Source: Bryopsis sp. KO-2023 | Lineage: Eukaryota > Chlorophyta > Ulvophyceae > Bryopsidales > Bryopsidaceae | Direction of reading: 5' to 3' | Assembly: GCA_030272585.1 (NCBI GenBank) | Contig: BSYQ01000010.1 | Coordinates: forward strand, 2,480,001 to 2,544,000 | DNA length: 64,000 nt | Part shown: piece after piece, positions 21,541-32,920 of the stretch | Position numbering within the stretch: the first letter of the stretch is position 1 | Layout: every line of letters starts with the position of its first letter | Notes under the pieces: generated by a model | What the model saw: the letters and a program-made list of their open reading frames with translations, nothing else | What the model was told of the DNA's origin: nothing | Databases searched by the model: none | Position numbers and translations under genes: made by a program

Positions 21541-21576
21541 ATATTTGGGAGACGCCAACATGCGTCCCCCAAATAT
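21541..21576. repeat. 15-bp stem hairpin
   Basis: ATATTTGGGAGACGC and its near-complement GCGTCCCCCAAATAT (14 of 15 paired) enclose a 6-base loop. It could be a small inverted-repeat remnant or a structured RNA. Confidence 0.4.
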
Positions 21577-22589
21577 CAAGATAGAAAGCTCCATGCAGTC
21601 CATCGACTGTGCGAAACTAATGATTTACGCCGCTGCTCAATCACAGTCAGAACAGGGGGTTCCAGTTTTGACGGTTTTGAGTTTTTTTTTGTCTTTCTGG
21701 GTCGTGGAAAGAGAACGCAGGATTCATTTTAACCCTTTAACCCTGTAGCCTTTTTTCGCTCTGACGGAACGAGGGACTGTCGTTTGGAAGGAGCGAAATC
21801 GTCGAGACAAGGGTTTGCTGGCAAATTTTCTGCGACAGCGATGATTCGTTGTAGGAAAAAAAGCAAGGGTACGTCGCGTTTCTGTTGGCATGTTTTTTTC
21901 TTTCTTTCTCGATTCTCAGGGAGGACTGGGACAAAATATTTACCATGATACGACTTTTTCCATTATTTTTTTCTTTTTTCTGGCGAAGAAAAAGTGGCCT
22001 GTGGATGTCTTCGTGGAAATTTGGAGAGTGTTTTTTTCAAGGGGGGCTTTGGGGGTTAAATAATTTTTTGAAAGGGAACCCCAAGGCTCTCCACTAGGAA
22101 AAGACTTCAGACCTTTTTGAAAACAAATAAATTAATTAAAACTTAAAGCAGCCAGAAAATTAAAGATGGGAAAACCCTGAATATTTTTTTTTCCTTTCAC
22201 AACAGAAACAGGCTTCTTTCTGGGGGCAATGAATTCAGGTGTGAAGGTAAGAAAGGAAATTAAAAAATATTGAAATAAATAATTTCCCCAAAAAAATAAT
22301 AACAATAAAAAAAAACCCTCTGAATGATGAAAGATACTCGAAGGATATTTTTTGTCAGTGGTGTTTTCTTCCAAGATTAAAAAAAAAAAGATTGAATAAG
22401 AAAACTTTTGCTTCTCACAGATATTTTCTCTTTCTTTTTTTGTTTAATTCTGAAAGAATGATTCCTTTTTTTGTAAGAATAAAGATGCATCTCAGCGACT
22501 GTTCGTACCCACAGGCTCAAGCAACTGACCTACATTTAAAAAACTATTTTTAGAATTTACTTATATTTGAGATTAAAAGGCAGACGATT

Positions 22590-22621
22590 GGGACAATAGG
22601 GGTTCGATTCCCCTGTGTTCC
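22590..22621 (+). other. Orphan tRNA T-arm with a short enclosing stem
   Basis: A perfect T-arm (AGGGG, loop TTCGATT, CCCCT; contains the pol III B-box GGTTCGATTCC) is directly enclosed by GGGACA/TGTTCC, which pair as an acceptor-like stem. No D- or anticodon arm lies between. It is probably a tRNA-derived fragment. Confidence 0.35.
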
Positions 22622-23327
22622 TTTGATAAAAAGTTATATTTTTTTTTCACTGGGTGTCTTTTTTTCAATTATATCTTTTCTTTTACCTCGGAAAAAAAAG
22701 GAGAGAATAGTCTGTTGCTTTCTGGTCGCCTTGATTACTTTTTTTATTTTTTTTTTCGACCTTTTTTCCCCAGGGATTTCGGAATAAAGTTCAAGGTGTA
22801 ATGGCACAGGGGTCAGTGCTGTTCTTAAAATGTTTGCATGTATTTATTCAACTCAGTTTATTAACTATTTTTTAGTTCTATTCAACATTGATTTTTCAAT
22901 TTTTTATTTGTCTTTCAAGAAATTCGACACCCCTTTTTCAGAATTTTCTTTTTTTTCCTGTTTCCTGACACTCTTATATCAAGCACCGCCTCCCTGATGA
23001 TGAAAATTTCCTTCTTGAATTCTTAACCTCGAATTATAGCATGTGTGGGGTGCTGGAAAGCATCAAGCCAACCAGCATTACCATTAACATGTGATGAAAG
23101 TCAGACAACCAACCTTTCCATGTGGGAAAAATGAACCAGCCAACCAGCATTTCCATATGTGGTGAAAATGTTGGTGGAGGCCATGTCTGACCCCCCCTGT
23201 TCTGAAGATGGAAGGGCTGCAATGGATTAATAGTACCTTGGATTGCTGTTGTGTGTACCATTGGTGTTTTGGGTGGGTAAAAAAACTGGTTATTTGAAAG
23301 GAAGAAAAAACAACTGTTTTGAATCAG

Positions 23328-26183
23328 GCAGAGCAAGAGGAGAAAGAGCGCCGGCAAAAGGAAAAGCAAGAAGCCCATCTGTATGTGGTCATCAAGGTGG
23401 CATGCGACACGGATTTCTCCAGGCAAATCGGAGACACCCATTATTTTGACCTCGTCAATTTTGAGGACGTCAAAAGCTACCGAATACACAAAAAGACGAC
23501 CTTCGAGGAATTCAAGGGCATGGTGCGATGTCGGTTTGTGTTTTGCTTAAAAAAAAAAGACAAAAAGTTATGTAAAGAGAACTTCACGAGAAAAAGAATG
23601 GAGGACAGGATTTGTGCAACGCCGCAAAGAATAAATTTGGTGGGGTGAATGAACAAATAAGATGAAACGAGAAGCGAGGAGGGCATTTTGATTGGAAAAA
23701 ATGGATTTTTTTATTGTGTGTGAAGACAGTGAAGACAGAAAAACAACTCACATGAATCTTTTTTGAAATCGAAATTATTTTCCAAAAGGCCGAGTATGTA
23801 TATCTTGTTTGAACTTGAAGGAACTGCTGGTTCTTTTTTTTCCCATCTTTTTCCTTGTGCAGGTTCAAACCGATTTCGGTGTGCCCTCGGACTTGCAGCG
23901 ATATTGGGTCTGGTCTCAACGTCAGAACGGCACCATCCGACCGAATTCCCCTCTGACAGACCGGAGGGAAATCGACACGGTGCTCGACTTGCAACGATTC
24001 AAAGACAAGCAGTACGCCCCGCAAGAAAAGCATGCCTTGATGACCATCAAACTTTACCTGGAAAAACCCGATGCCTCTTACGGAATGCTGAAAGAATTGG
24101 AACCCAACGACCTCCTGCTCTTTTGCAAGCTGTACGATCCTTTCAAAACGAAGCTGTGTTATGTCGGGCACATTTTCGTCGACAAGAGCATGCCTTTCAA
24201 AGAGATTTTCTGGCGGTTGAAGGCATTGGCTGGTCTGGAGGACAGCACCGATATCGCTGCCTACGAGGAAGTGAGATTCGAACCGTCTGTCATGTGTAAT
24301 GAGCTCGACGCTGATGCCAGTCCTGAGAGGGTGAGGGGGGGCAAAAAAATAACAAAAATAACAAAAAAAAAGTGAAATGACCATATGTAGAAACAAATAA
24401 AATGAATAAAAAATCAAAATAGCAATTTTAGAGGATTTGTCTCGTCAATGTTTTGCGGTCACATAGTTCTAAATCTGAATTCCCATTCGAGTTATTATCA
24501 TTATTACTAATTGTTTTGAATTTCCTGGATAAAGTACTCATAAAAAGGTGTGGTTCTCTTTACCTTCGGTTCAGACTCAGTTTTTGCAAGGAGATATCAT
24601 TTGTATCCAGCTGCGAGTGACGCCGGAGGCCAGAAGCAGGGAGCTCCGGCATCCGACCGTCAAAACTTTTTTGGAGTACGTTCAGAACAGCAAAACTGTC
24701 AATTTCAGACCACTTTACAATCCAAAGGTATGAACTGTTTTTTTGGGTTTTTTGGTTGAAAAACAACGATATAAATACTGTTACCGCTCCTTTACTTTTC
24801 CCTGTCCCCCCCCGCCCGAAGAAAAAAAAAAAGAATCTAATAGGAGAAAGAAATTAAGTGATATCAAAAGATGGAGGTCTGTTTTCAGGGGGAGGAAAAA
24901 GGAACAGAAAAGCAAAAAAAAAAAAAGAAAATTAAGAAATATTTTTTATTTTATTTTATTATTATTTGATAAAAATGTTTATACCTTGGTCGAAATTAAC
25001 ATTCTGTGTTTTCTTTTTTTTCCTAAAAAAAAAGAAAGATGATGGGTTCAAACTGGAGCTTTTGAAAACGATGTCATACGATGAGGTCACCACAGAACTG
25101 GCGAAACATTTGGACGTGGACAATCCTTATCGAATTCGTCTGACTCAGCACAACGTGTCCGCGCACATGCCTCACAGAAGCCCCATCAAATTCCAAGGCA
25201 TGGACTCTTTGGACGTCATGATCTTGCACTCCCGCCAATACACCAACATCCTCTACTACGAGATCCTGGATATGCCGCTGCCATACCTGGAAAAACTCAA
25301 GTGCATGAAGGTAAATTTTTACAACGACAAGGCGGAGCTGGAGGGGGAGCATCGGATTTGGCTACCGAAAGACAACACGGTGGAGGATTTGATCGGGGCT
25401 CTGAAGGAGAAGCTTGGGGAGGATTACGAGGGGAAGGCATTCAGATTGATTGAAGGCATTCAGTGTTGGCATCAAAGATCTTCAAGGTGGGTTGATATGC
25501 AGCTCTGTGTAGTGTTATCCCCAAACAATGAGAAAGCGTTTTAGTAAGGCCACTCAAGCACTGGTGAAAGAGGAGGGAAACACTGTGCAGAGGCAGATTT
25601 TTCCGGTTTTTTCGGGGGGTTTTTCCCCTTTTTTAATGTGGAGTGGGTGGTATGCGATGACCTCAATTTCCTTCATTTTGGTTTGTCCCAGATCTGCGAT
25701 CCTCAGGCCACTTTGGAAACGCTGCGAGAAGGTTACTGGACTTTCAGAGCGGAGGTGGTGCCTCTGCCGGACAGACATGGCAACCTCTTCATCCATGTCT
25801 GTCATTTCCGATCGGACGAAAACTCCGTGAGCGTCATGACGTTCGGGGACCCCTTCTGGCTTAAGATCCGAGCGACAGACACGGTGGCTGATATCAAACC
25901 TCAAGTGAAGGCGAAACTGGACGTGTCTGACGAGGAATTCGCCAAGTGGAAATTTGCTTACCATCCCCGCCAGATGCAGTCCATCGAGTATTTGGTGGAT
26001 GAAGACATAGTGTTGGAAAAATTCGCTCGGGTGCCGAGTTACTCTGAGTCAGACGATACGAAATACTATGGAGATAGCGGGGCGTTTTTGGGGTTGGAGC
26101 ATGAGGACAGCAAACCCGTCAAGAGATCGGTGCCCTCCCGTTATGGCGTTTATGAGCGAGGAATTCGGATCTACTCAAACTGA
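23328..26183 (+). pseudogene. UBP12: UBP12/13 (USP7)-like ubiquitin C-terminal hydrolase, more truncated, copy 2
   Basis: Exons 23328-23522, 23863-24330, 24575-24727, 25035-25486 and 25692-26183 match those of copy 1 at an offset of 8226. Only the ubiquitin-like C-terminal half is present (HLYVVIKVACDTDF to RGIRIYSN). No part of the catalytic domain is here, so it cannot be a protease. The same extra GGCATTCA (25456-25463) breaks the frame, showing that the lesion predates the duplication. Differences from copy 1 include Ile to Val in NFEDVKSYRI and Leu to Gln before EKHALM. It is a duplicated pseudogene. Confidence 0.8.
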
Positions 26184-27571
26184 TGGTTCAGTTTGAAAAC
26201 TGAACTTTCAGTTTTGGGGGTGGGAAGAAAAAGGCGGGGTTCAGGGTTTTTTGAGGTGAAGGTCCGTTTGTGATTGAGCGAGCGGGGGAGAGGGGGTGGG
26301 TAAGAAGGAAAAGAGGAAAATGATGTTTGAGAAGGGGGGGGGGGGGCAGAGAAAAAAAAAGAAAAAAGAAAAGAAACACCAAAAAGGGGAAAGCGAAAAG
26401 CCGTCGATGAATGGTTTGAGCATACAGCAGGGTTGAGATGGTCAGTATTGTTTCGAGAAGAAAAAAGACACACGCACACACACATGAGAGGGGAACAAAA
26501 GGAAATGAGAGAGAATTAAAAATGTTAAGTTTTGCTGGGGGGTAAAAAGGAGAGGATGGTGAGGAAGGAGGGAAAAAAAAAGAAAGCGAACGTTTGATAT
26601 TGGTCTGGTGTTTTTCGGTAGGGAAGTCCCCCCCCCCCCTCTTGTCGCTCGCTCGAATGAAAGGGGTGGTCATGGAGTTTGATTTGTGTTTCCCTATCTT
26701 TTTCTGGGTTTTTTTTTTGCTTTTGGTTTTTCCTTTTTTTCCCTTTTTTTATCCTCCCCTGTCGGGCTGAGTTTGCTTGTTGATGTGATGAGGTGTGAGG
26801 TTTATGTATGTATATGTGTGTATGAAATGCCTTTTGTAAAAATGTATCCATATGAATGAACACACACATATGTGACTGACAGTGATATTCCTCGCCCCCT
26901 GAACATCCATATGCTTGTTCCGGCAGTGTTTTTTGGGTGTTTTTTCAAAATGGAAATTGGGGGGAAAAAAGAGGGGGGGGGGAGGGGAAATGGAGCGTAT
27001 ATTTGGCTTGTCAGATATGTTCGATGCCTGTGTTGGTCACAGTCGAAAAGAATTGTTTTAGTATGGAGGTTGTAGGATTGTAGCGCTAAAAAGAAAAAAA
27101 AAGGGAAAGGGAGAAGAAAACAAAACAAAACAATACATGTTTGTTTCATGTCTTTTTTTGCATTGAGAAATTAAAAATTGAGTGAGTGGCAAATTTTTGT
27201 GCACGGTGATGCTCCCTTTTTTTTATTTTGAAAGGTGGACTTTGAAGCAGTTGGAATCGTGGCTCAAAAAAGAGGAGGACTGGTGTCTTAACGAGGGAAG
27301 AAGAAAGCCAAATTTGATGCTTCTAAATTTCTTTCAGCACCACTATCATCACAAATCCGCAACTTTATTCTGATATCCCCACAAATATTGGAAAGCTCCA
27401 CAGAGAAGAAAAGTTTTAACTTGTAGTGGGGAATGAACAAATCGTGAAGAGAGCCAGAGTAAATAAAATGGAAAAATAATAAAAAAAATAGTCTGCAGTG
27501 CTGTGCTGCAGTGGCAGCACGACACTGCGGGCGATGGAGAAGCAATTTTCATAAAGCGAAGCGGAGGAGCC
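26184..27571. other. 3' flank of UBP12-like copy 2, no gene
   Basis: Near-identical twin of 17958-19344, with a longer G-run near 26334-26347. No coding sequence is recognised. Confidence 0.5.
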
Positions 27572-28176
27572 CAAGTCAGCAACTTTACAGGTTGATTGAG
27601 GTGAAATCAATGACTAACTAATCTGCAATCTCGTGACAGCAGCTGCTTTTCATACAAGCAAACAAACATCCGCAAACATCCAGATTTTCCCTACCCAGTT
27701 CTCCTTCTCAAGTTAATCCATTTTCTGAAATGCCTCGCATCGCACATCTCCGCCACTGTTAAGAAGGGTTGCAAGATTACAATAAAATCCATACTACCCA
27801 TTCTCAGTGATTCTGAACACATGGAATAAAATAATACAAAGCAGAGGCAAAAGTTCCTTTTCATTTCTTCTCCATTCAAAAATGAACAAATGCAAAATAT
27901 CACTCTTTTGCCTCCATCGAATCCTCCCAAGTCTCCCTGTCTGTAGAGGGAAAAAAAAAACACCAAAAAAGAAACCACTTCTGCAGCCCAATCTCGCCCC
28001 GTGCAAAATCATATCTTCTCTCCTCCACAATCCACTTTTTAATGAGAAAGGCTGGCTCGAACCTCATTCACCCCCCCTTTCCCCTAGACCCAGCCCCACC
28101 CCCACATAATCATCCACCATAGTGAATGCATGGAAAATGAAGGTCCTTCAGTGGTTGCTTGTTATGAATGCGTTTT
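27572..28176. repeat. Dispersed repeat A, copy 3
   Basis: Third copy of the segment at 9476 and 19345. It carries more substitutions (for example CCGCCACTGTTAAGAAGGG) and, like copy 1, leads into the tRNA-like element. Confidence 0.75.
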
Positions 28177-28227
28177 CACTCAAATAAGACGGTGGTGTTA
28201 ATGGCTTTGCTTGGAGGCTTTAATCAT

Positions 28228-28318
28228 AAGTCAGCACGGACTCGAACCGTGGGTGCTCCCAGGATGAGCACTGACCTGACAGATCTTGCTGTGAAACACA
28301 CCTAACTCTGCCATCTTG
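28228..28318 (-). other. tRNA-like sequence, copy 2
   Basis: Same arrangement as at 10118-10215: T-arm CACGG/TTCGAGT/CCGTG and hairpin GTGCTC/GAGCAC, whose loop here is ATCCTGG instead of ATTCTGG. The TTTT run after the 3' end of copy 1 is lost (CTTATG), so pol III expression is less likely. Confidence 0.3.
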
Positions 28319-28559
28319 AGTTTGAAGTTGAAAAGGAAGAAAAAAGCATTTTAGAATCTTTTTTGGGGGTCTTACTTGATCATCCCCACCAACAGCGCCC
28401 ATCGAAGCCCAAGTGCATCCTTTAAATCAGCCAGTCCCCTTGAAATGATTTCCGAAAACCACTGTGGATGTCACCCTCCATGATCCCAAACCATGTATGC
28501 TCCAGTGCACATTCAAAAACATTCAACTGTCTCCTCACCGGGAAGCCACAGGTGCAGGG

Positions 28560-29300
28560 TTATCGACCCCACCTCGGCCCTTCGAACAGGATTGCAGCTC
28601 ATTTCCCTTCAGCCCCCAAGTCAGGCTGAAGGAGGAATCTTGCTTCCCTGCCCATCAACCAGCTCATCAACTCTTCCTTCCCTGACCAAGGCTTCTTCCT
28701 GTTCTGTTCATGCCATGCACTCCGAGACATATCACCCCCACCTCAGTCCTTCGATCAGGATCGCAGCTCATTTCCCTTCAGCCCCCAAGCCAGGCTGCAG
28801 GAGGAATTTTGCTACCCTGTTCACCACCCAGCTCATCGACCCTTCTTGGCCTGACCAAGGCTTCTTCCTTCCTGTTCATGTCATGCACTCCGAGACATAT
28901 CACCCCCACCTCAGCCCTTCGATCAGGATTGCAGCTCTTTTCCCTTCAGCCCTCAAGCCAGGCTCCAGAATTTTGCTGCCCTGTCTATCAACCAGCTCAT
29001 TTACTCTTCCTTCCCTGACCAAGGCTTCTTCACGTCATGCATTCCAAGACATGTCAATCCCACCCCAGCCCTTTGATCAGGATGGCAGCCCGTCTCCCTT
29101 CAGCCCCAAGTCAGGCTCCAAAATTATGCTGTCCTGTCCACCAACCAGCTCATCAACTCTTCCTTCCCAGACCAATGCTTCTTCATGTCTTGTTCATTTC
29201 ATGCATTCCAAGACATATCACCCCCACCTCAGCCCTTCGATCAGGATTGCAGCTCATCTCCCTTCAGCCCCCCAGCCAGGCTGCAGTTTGATTTTTACTG
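28560..29300. repeat. About 165-bp tandem repeat array, about five units
   Basis: Unit markers (ACCTC.G or similar) fall at 28571, 28740, 28908, 29062 and 29226, that is 154-169 bp apart. Units share CATGCACTCCGAGACATATC, CTTCAGCCCCCAAGCCAGG and CAACTCTTCCTTCCCTGACC. The plus strand is open for 276 codons across the array, but the translation is a Pro/Ser-rich periodic product and probably not a protein. The homologous place at 10440-10740 has two units. Confidence 0.75.
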
Positions 29301-29478
29301 CCATACCATTGTTATTGATCTAGCCATGGATTCCCTTTCGAAAAACCACCTCCTGGAAAAATCTTTTAACACTTCATCCCTTCTTTATGTTCAGTTTCTT
29401 CTTTTCCTTCCCTTTTTTTTGGTTTTTTTTACGACTTTTTTTTTTCTCTTCCTTACCTTTTCACCAGCCAACTGCAGC

Positions 29479-30288
29479 TCATCGACTCTTCCTGGCCTGA
29501 CCAAGACTTTTTCCTCTCCTGTTCATGTCACTCAGTCTTGCCCTCATCTCTTTCAGGTCCCCCTCCCAGTCGGTGAGCTTCTGACTGAGCTTTGCATCGT
29601 TGATGGTCTCCACCACTTTCATGGCCTCCACGAGCTTGTTCTTAGTTCCGCTGAGCTCCTTCTTCACCCCCTTCAGGTCCCCCTCCGCCTCTCCCAATGC
29701 CTTTTTCACTGTCTTCAGTTCCTCCTTCGCCTCCTCCATTGCTTCCTTTTTTTTCTTCAAGTCCAGTCCCACCTTGCCCAGTTTTACCATAGCTTCCACC
29801 AGCTCCTCACTCTTTTCCTTCAAAGCAGACCGGGCTGCCTCGATTTTTTTCTGAAGCCATGGGAAGACAATTTTTTTCTGGTGGTCGATCGTTTTTTTCA
29901 GGTCGTTTTTTTCTTTCTTGCAGTCCTCGTTTCGCTTTTTTTCTTTCCTCAACTCCGCTTCCAGCCCTTTGTTTTTTTTCTTCAGCATCTCAATCTCTTT
30001 TTTAAGGTCGGAAACTTCTGACTCCTTCTTCGTCGCCCCCAATGTCGCGTAGTAAGAAATATGCACGAAAAAAACGAAAAGAAGAAACAAAAAGTAAAAA
30101 ACCCAAAAAACACCGGCATCCGTAAGGATAGTAAAAACAGTTTTTTTAAAGCTCGTACCGGCCAAGCTCCCAAAAGTTTTTTGAAACTCGCCTCCCAAAG
30201 GTGTCCTCGCAAAGGTGTCCGTCAGTGATATGAGAATGTTCGCCATTATCGCCAAGATAGTCGCCAGTGCCATGTAAACGTTCGCCAT
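29479..30288 (-). CDS. Predicted membrane-anchored coiled-coil protein, copy 2
   Basis: 269 codons, same length and layout as 10879-11688: start MANVYMALATILAIMANIL, transmembrane segment in GVFWVFYFLFLLFVFFVHIS, then a long Lys/Glu-rich coiled coil (KKKNKGLEAELRKEKK; KKALGEAEGDLKGVKKEL), ending RGKSLGQARKSR. The frame is open much further upstream, to 30723 (414 codons), but that extension is read from a 22-bp minisatellite and an F-run and differs between copies, so the shorter start is preferred. Two intact copies whose differences are mostly conservative suggest a functional small family. No named domain can be assigned. Confidence 0.5.
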   Translation of the reverse strand: MANVYMALATILAIMANILISLTDTFARTPLGGEFQKTFGSLAGTSFKKTVFTILTDAGVFWVFYFLFLLFVFFVHISYYATLGATKKESEVSDLKKEIEMLKKKNKGLEAELRKEKKRNEDCKKEKNDLKKTIDHQKKIVFPWLQKKIEAARSALKEKSEELVEAMVKLGKVGLDLKKKKEAMEEAKEELKTVKKALGEAEGDLKGVKKELSGTKNKLVEAMKVVETINDAKLSQKLTDWEGDLKEMRARLSDMNRRGKSLGQARKSR

Positions 30289-30339
30289 TGCAGAAAAAAA
30301 GAAAAAAAAAACAGTAGGTATTCGCCGTGTTCGCCGCGC

Positions 30340-30500
30340 TTGTTCGCCAAGTGTTCGCCTTGTATTTTCGCCAAAGTAATCGCCTGTATTCGCCAAAGTA
30401 ATCGCCTGTATTCGCCAAAGTAATCGCCTGTATTCGCCAAAGTAATCGCCTGTATTCGCCAAAGTAATCGCTTGTATTCGCCAAAATGTTCGCCAAGATG
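30340..30500. repeat. 22-bp minisatellite (TATTCGCCAAAGTAATCGCC)
   Basis: About five head-to-tail 22-bp units at 30365-30482, flanked by degenerate TTCGCCA words. All three minus-strand frames are open through it (QAITLANT, GDYFGEYR, RLLWRI). It is an expanded version of the irregular array at 11600-11870. Confidence 0.8.
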
Positions 30501-31110
30501 TTCGTAGAGTTCGCACAGGGTTCGCCGAGAATAACGTTGCTTCAAGAAAGTTTGTTTGCAGAGGAAGGAAAACCGTAGAACTCCGGAATTTATGGGGTCC
30601 GCCGCTGTTCACGGATTTCCGACCGTCTGACATTCGCACACATGACAGAATCATTCGAGGTAAATCCAGAAACTCAACGTCGCGGCGGGCGATGTTCCCT
30701 TGCTGCCGTCCCTTCTGGGGCAAGTGCTCGTGATTGCGACTGCATCCAACCAGTTTATTTTCGAAGAGTCGACAGAAAATTACTTCTCCTGGTCTGCATT
30801 AAAAACAGCGAGTCTTGAAAAGAGTGAGATAGCGCGCGCGCGTGGTTTCATTCGACCTCCTTCCAGATAAACATGAATGGATGGATGTGGATGCATCATG
30901 ACAAGTTCGTGAATGATATTGGGCAGAGATCATGCACCACCAGGTCATGGCTTTGTATAGTTTGGAATAATTCGATCCCCAAATACACTGCTTGCTGTGC
31001 ATTATTGCTGTTGCAAAGTGGTGGACCTGTTTTTGATTCGATTTGGGGAAGGCTGTGTGCTGGTGAAGATGGTAACTATAACAGTAGCAGACATGGACCA
31101 ATGACCTGAG

Positions 31111-32920
31111 GAATGATCTGGCGGCAGTTTGGTGATGCATTTTGAAAACAAATGGAGACGACATTTCCCAGACTGCCAGACATTTCCCAGACTGCCAGTT
31201 CAATTCGATGAAGGCCTGTGGCTTCATCAAACAAATCACACCAGCTTCCACAGTGGTGTAATTGACTTTGCTAGGATTTGCGATGAGGCTTTCTTTGAAA
31301 GATTGCTTGGTTTCGTTGGAGGCGTGCCGTTTCTTCACAGCTTGCATTGATGTTACACGCACAACTATAATTCAAAGTCCCCTCACAGGGCATCCAGCCG
31401 CCATAATATATCCCAACCCCCCCCCCAAAAGAGATCGAGAAGTGGTCAACCAACAGGAATCTACCACCTTCCCTTCTTTCCAACAGAAAAAGACAGACGC
31501 ACCCAACATCCTGTACTCGCATTGGCTTTCCCTTTCATCTTAAAAGAGACACACAAAAAAAACCTTCCTCAAAAATTCCCACTGGAAAACTGCATGACTA
31601 ATATCACATGCCACAAGGCCAATCAAAACATGAGAGGTCTTTGGAATGAACTCATTTTCGATGTGCAACACCCCTCTTTCCATCGAATGCCCCACCCCCG
31701 CCCGGAATATCTCCTCTTTAAACTTGTCAGTGTGATGCTTTCCAGTTCAGCCAAAATTATTAAAGAGAGAAAAAAAAGGTGGAATCGATCCATTTCTTGC
31801 CAATCCACGTCTGTCATCAAAATTGAGCGCAACCCCCCACATTCTTTATCCGAACCCGATTTCTGCTACCCCCTATTTTCTTTTCCTTTATATTCTTTCA
31901 GGTTTTTTTTTTTGGCCCCCTTGGAAGAATCGCTTTGAAAGCATTTTCCCAAAGAAAAAAAAAATGCCCACAAAAATACCATGTACCTGCTCTAGTTGAA
32001 ATCCCCTCCAAAAACAAAAATATATATATATATGCTAAAAGAAAAGAAGACGGGGGGGAGGGGGAATGCAAAACCCAAAACGGAAATGAAGTTTTGAAAT
32101 TTTAGACCATCTTGTACACCAACGAAATTAAAAAAAAAGAAAAAAAAAGCCTGGCAACCCAAAGAACCCCCCCCCCCCCCCTGAAAACTGCCCAAACATC
32201 AAAATTATGACAAGCTTTTTCCTTTGCCCCATTTTTTCCCCTCTCTTTCTTTTTGTTTTTTTTTGAACCTCCCCTTAAGGAGCAAAAATAGTACACCTCT
32301 AGATTCCGTCAAATTGTGGAACTCATTGGTTCCATCCGTAATAATAAAACACACCAAAACTGCGGCTGCAAAAAAAAAAAAAAAAAGAAAAACACAAAAC
32401 TATACGATGGGGGTTCGAATCCCCCCCCCCCCCTCGACGCAAAAACAAGAAAAAGTTTTTTCCATCTTTTCCCTGTTTCGGTCCCCCCCCCCCCGGCTTT
32501 TCCTCCATCACCAAAAACCAAAAACGAAAAAAAACATAGTGGTTAGAAAATGCAGCGTCCCTCTCTGGTGAAATCATTAAAGTACCCAGCCTTTACGATA
32601 ACGAAAAAAGCAAAAAGATGGGAAAATAAATCCGATCTGTAACAAATGCCCCAGGTGACCAACCCACACTACATCCGAAAACAACCTCCCCCCAAAAGAG
32701 AAAAAACCGCTAAACCATGCCTCCTCCCCCCGTCGACCCGCGGAGCTCTTTTTTTTAAATACTGATTTCTTTCCCCTTAAAGAAACATATCTCTTCTTTT
32801 TTTTCCCCCCACTTTCGATCCATCCCGCTCCGATTTTTTTTTTTTTGCTTCAGTTTGGTGTTCCACCTCCCGTTCATTTTTTTTTTCGGACCAAAATAAC
32901 AAAACAAAACAGAAACCCTA
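31111..32920. other. Spacer downstream of the trehalose synthase gene
   Basis: No gene recognised. A 20-bp direct repeat (GACATTTCCCAGACTGCCA) lies at about 31160-31200, an orphan T-arm at 32409-32425 (GGGGG, loop TTCGAAT, then a C-run), and there are many A- and C-runs. The C-rich plus strand here fits the 3' flank of the minus-strand gene to the right. Confidence 0.4.

Larger units (their letters stand above)
20973..23229. other. Spacer between Helitron remnant and UBP12-like copy 2
   Basis: No gene recognised. Contains an imperfect hairpin at 21541-21576, an orphan T-arm at 22590-22621 and, at about 23060-23170, two copies of the word GCCAACCAGCATT. The segment at 21120-21740 has few homopolymers and open frames on both strands, but no protein family can be named. 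Confidence 0.4.
23230..28176. repeat. Tandem segmental duplication, right copy
   Basis: Right-hand partner of 15005-19976. Its left edge joins unrelated DNA (22780-23229), so the UBP12-like 5' exons present in the left copy are absent here. On the right it continues without a break into the tRNA-like element and the coiled-coil unit, as at 9476-12530. Confidence 0.85.

Noticed and set aside
28493-29323. 276-codon plus-strand frame
   Set aside because: It runs through the 165-bp tandem array. Openness follows from unit periodicity, and the translation is a repetitive Pro/Ser-rich product with no features.
29479-30723. 414-codon version of the coiled-coil protein
   Set aside because: The extra N-terminal part is read from a minisatellite and an F-run and is not shared with the other copy; the start at 30288 gives equal lengths in both.
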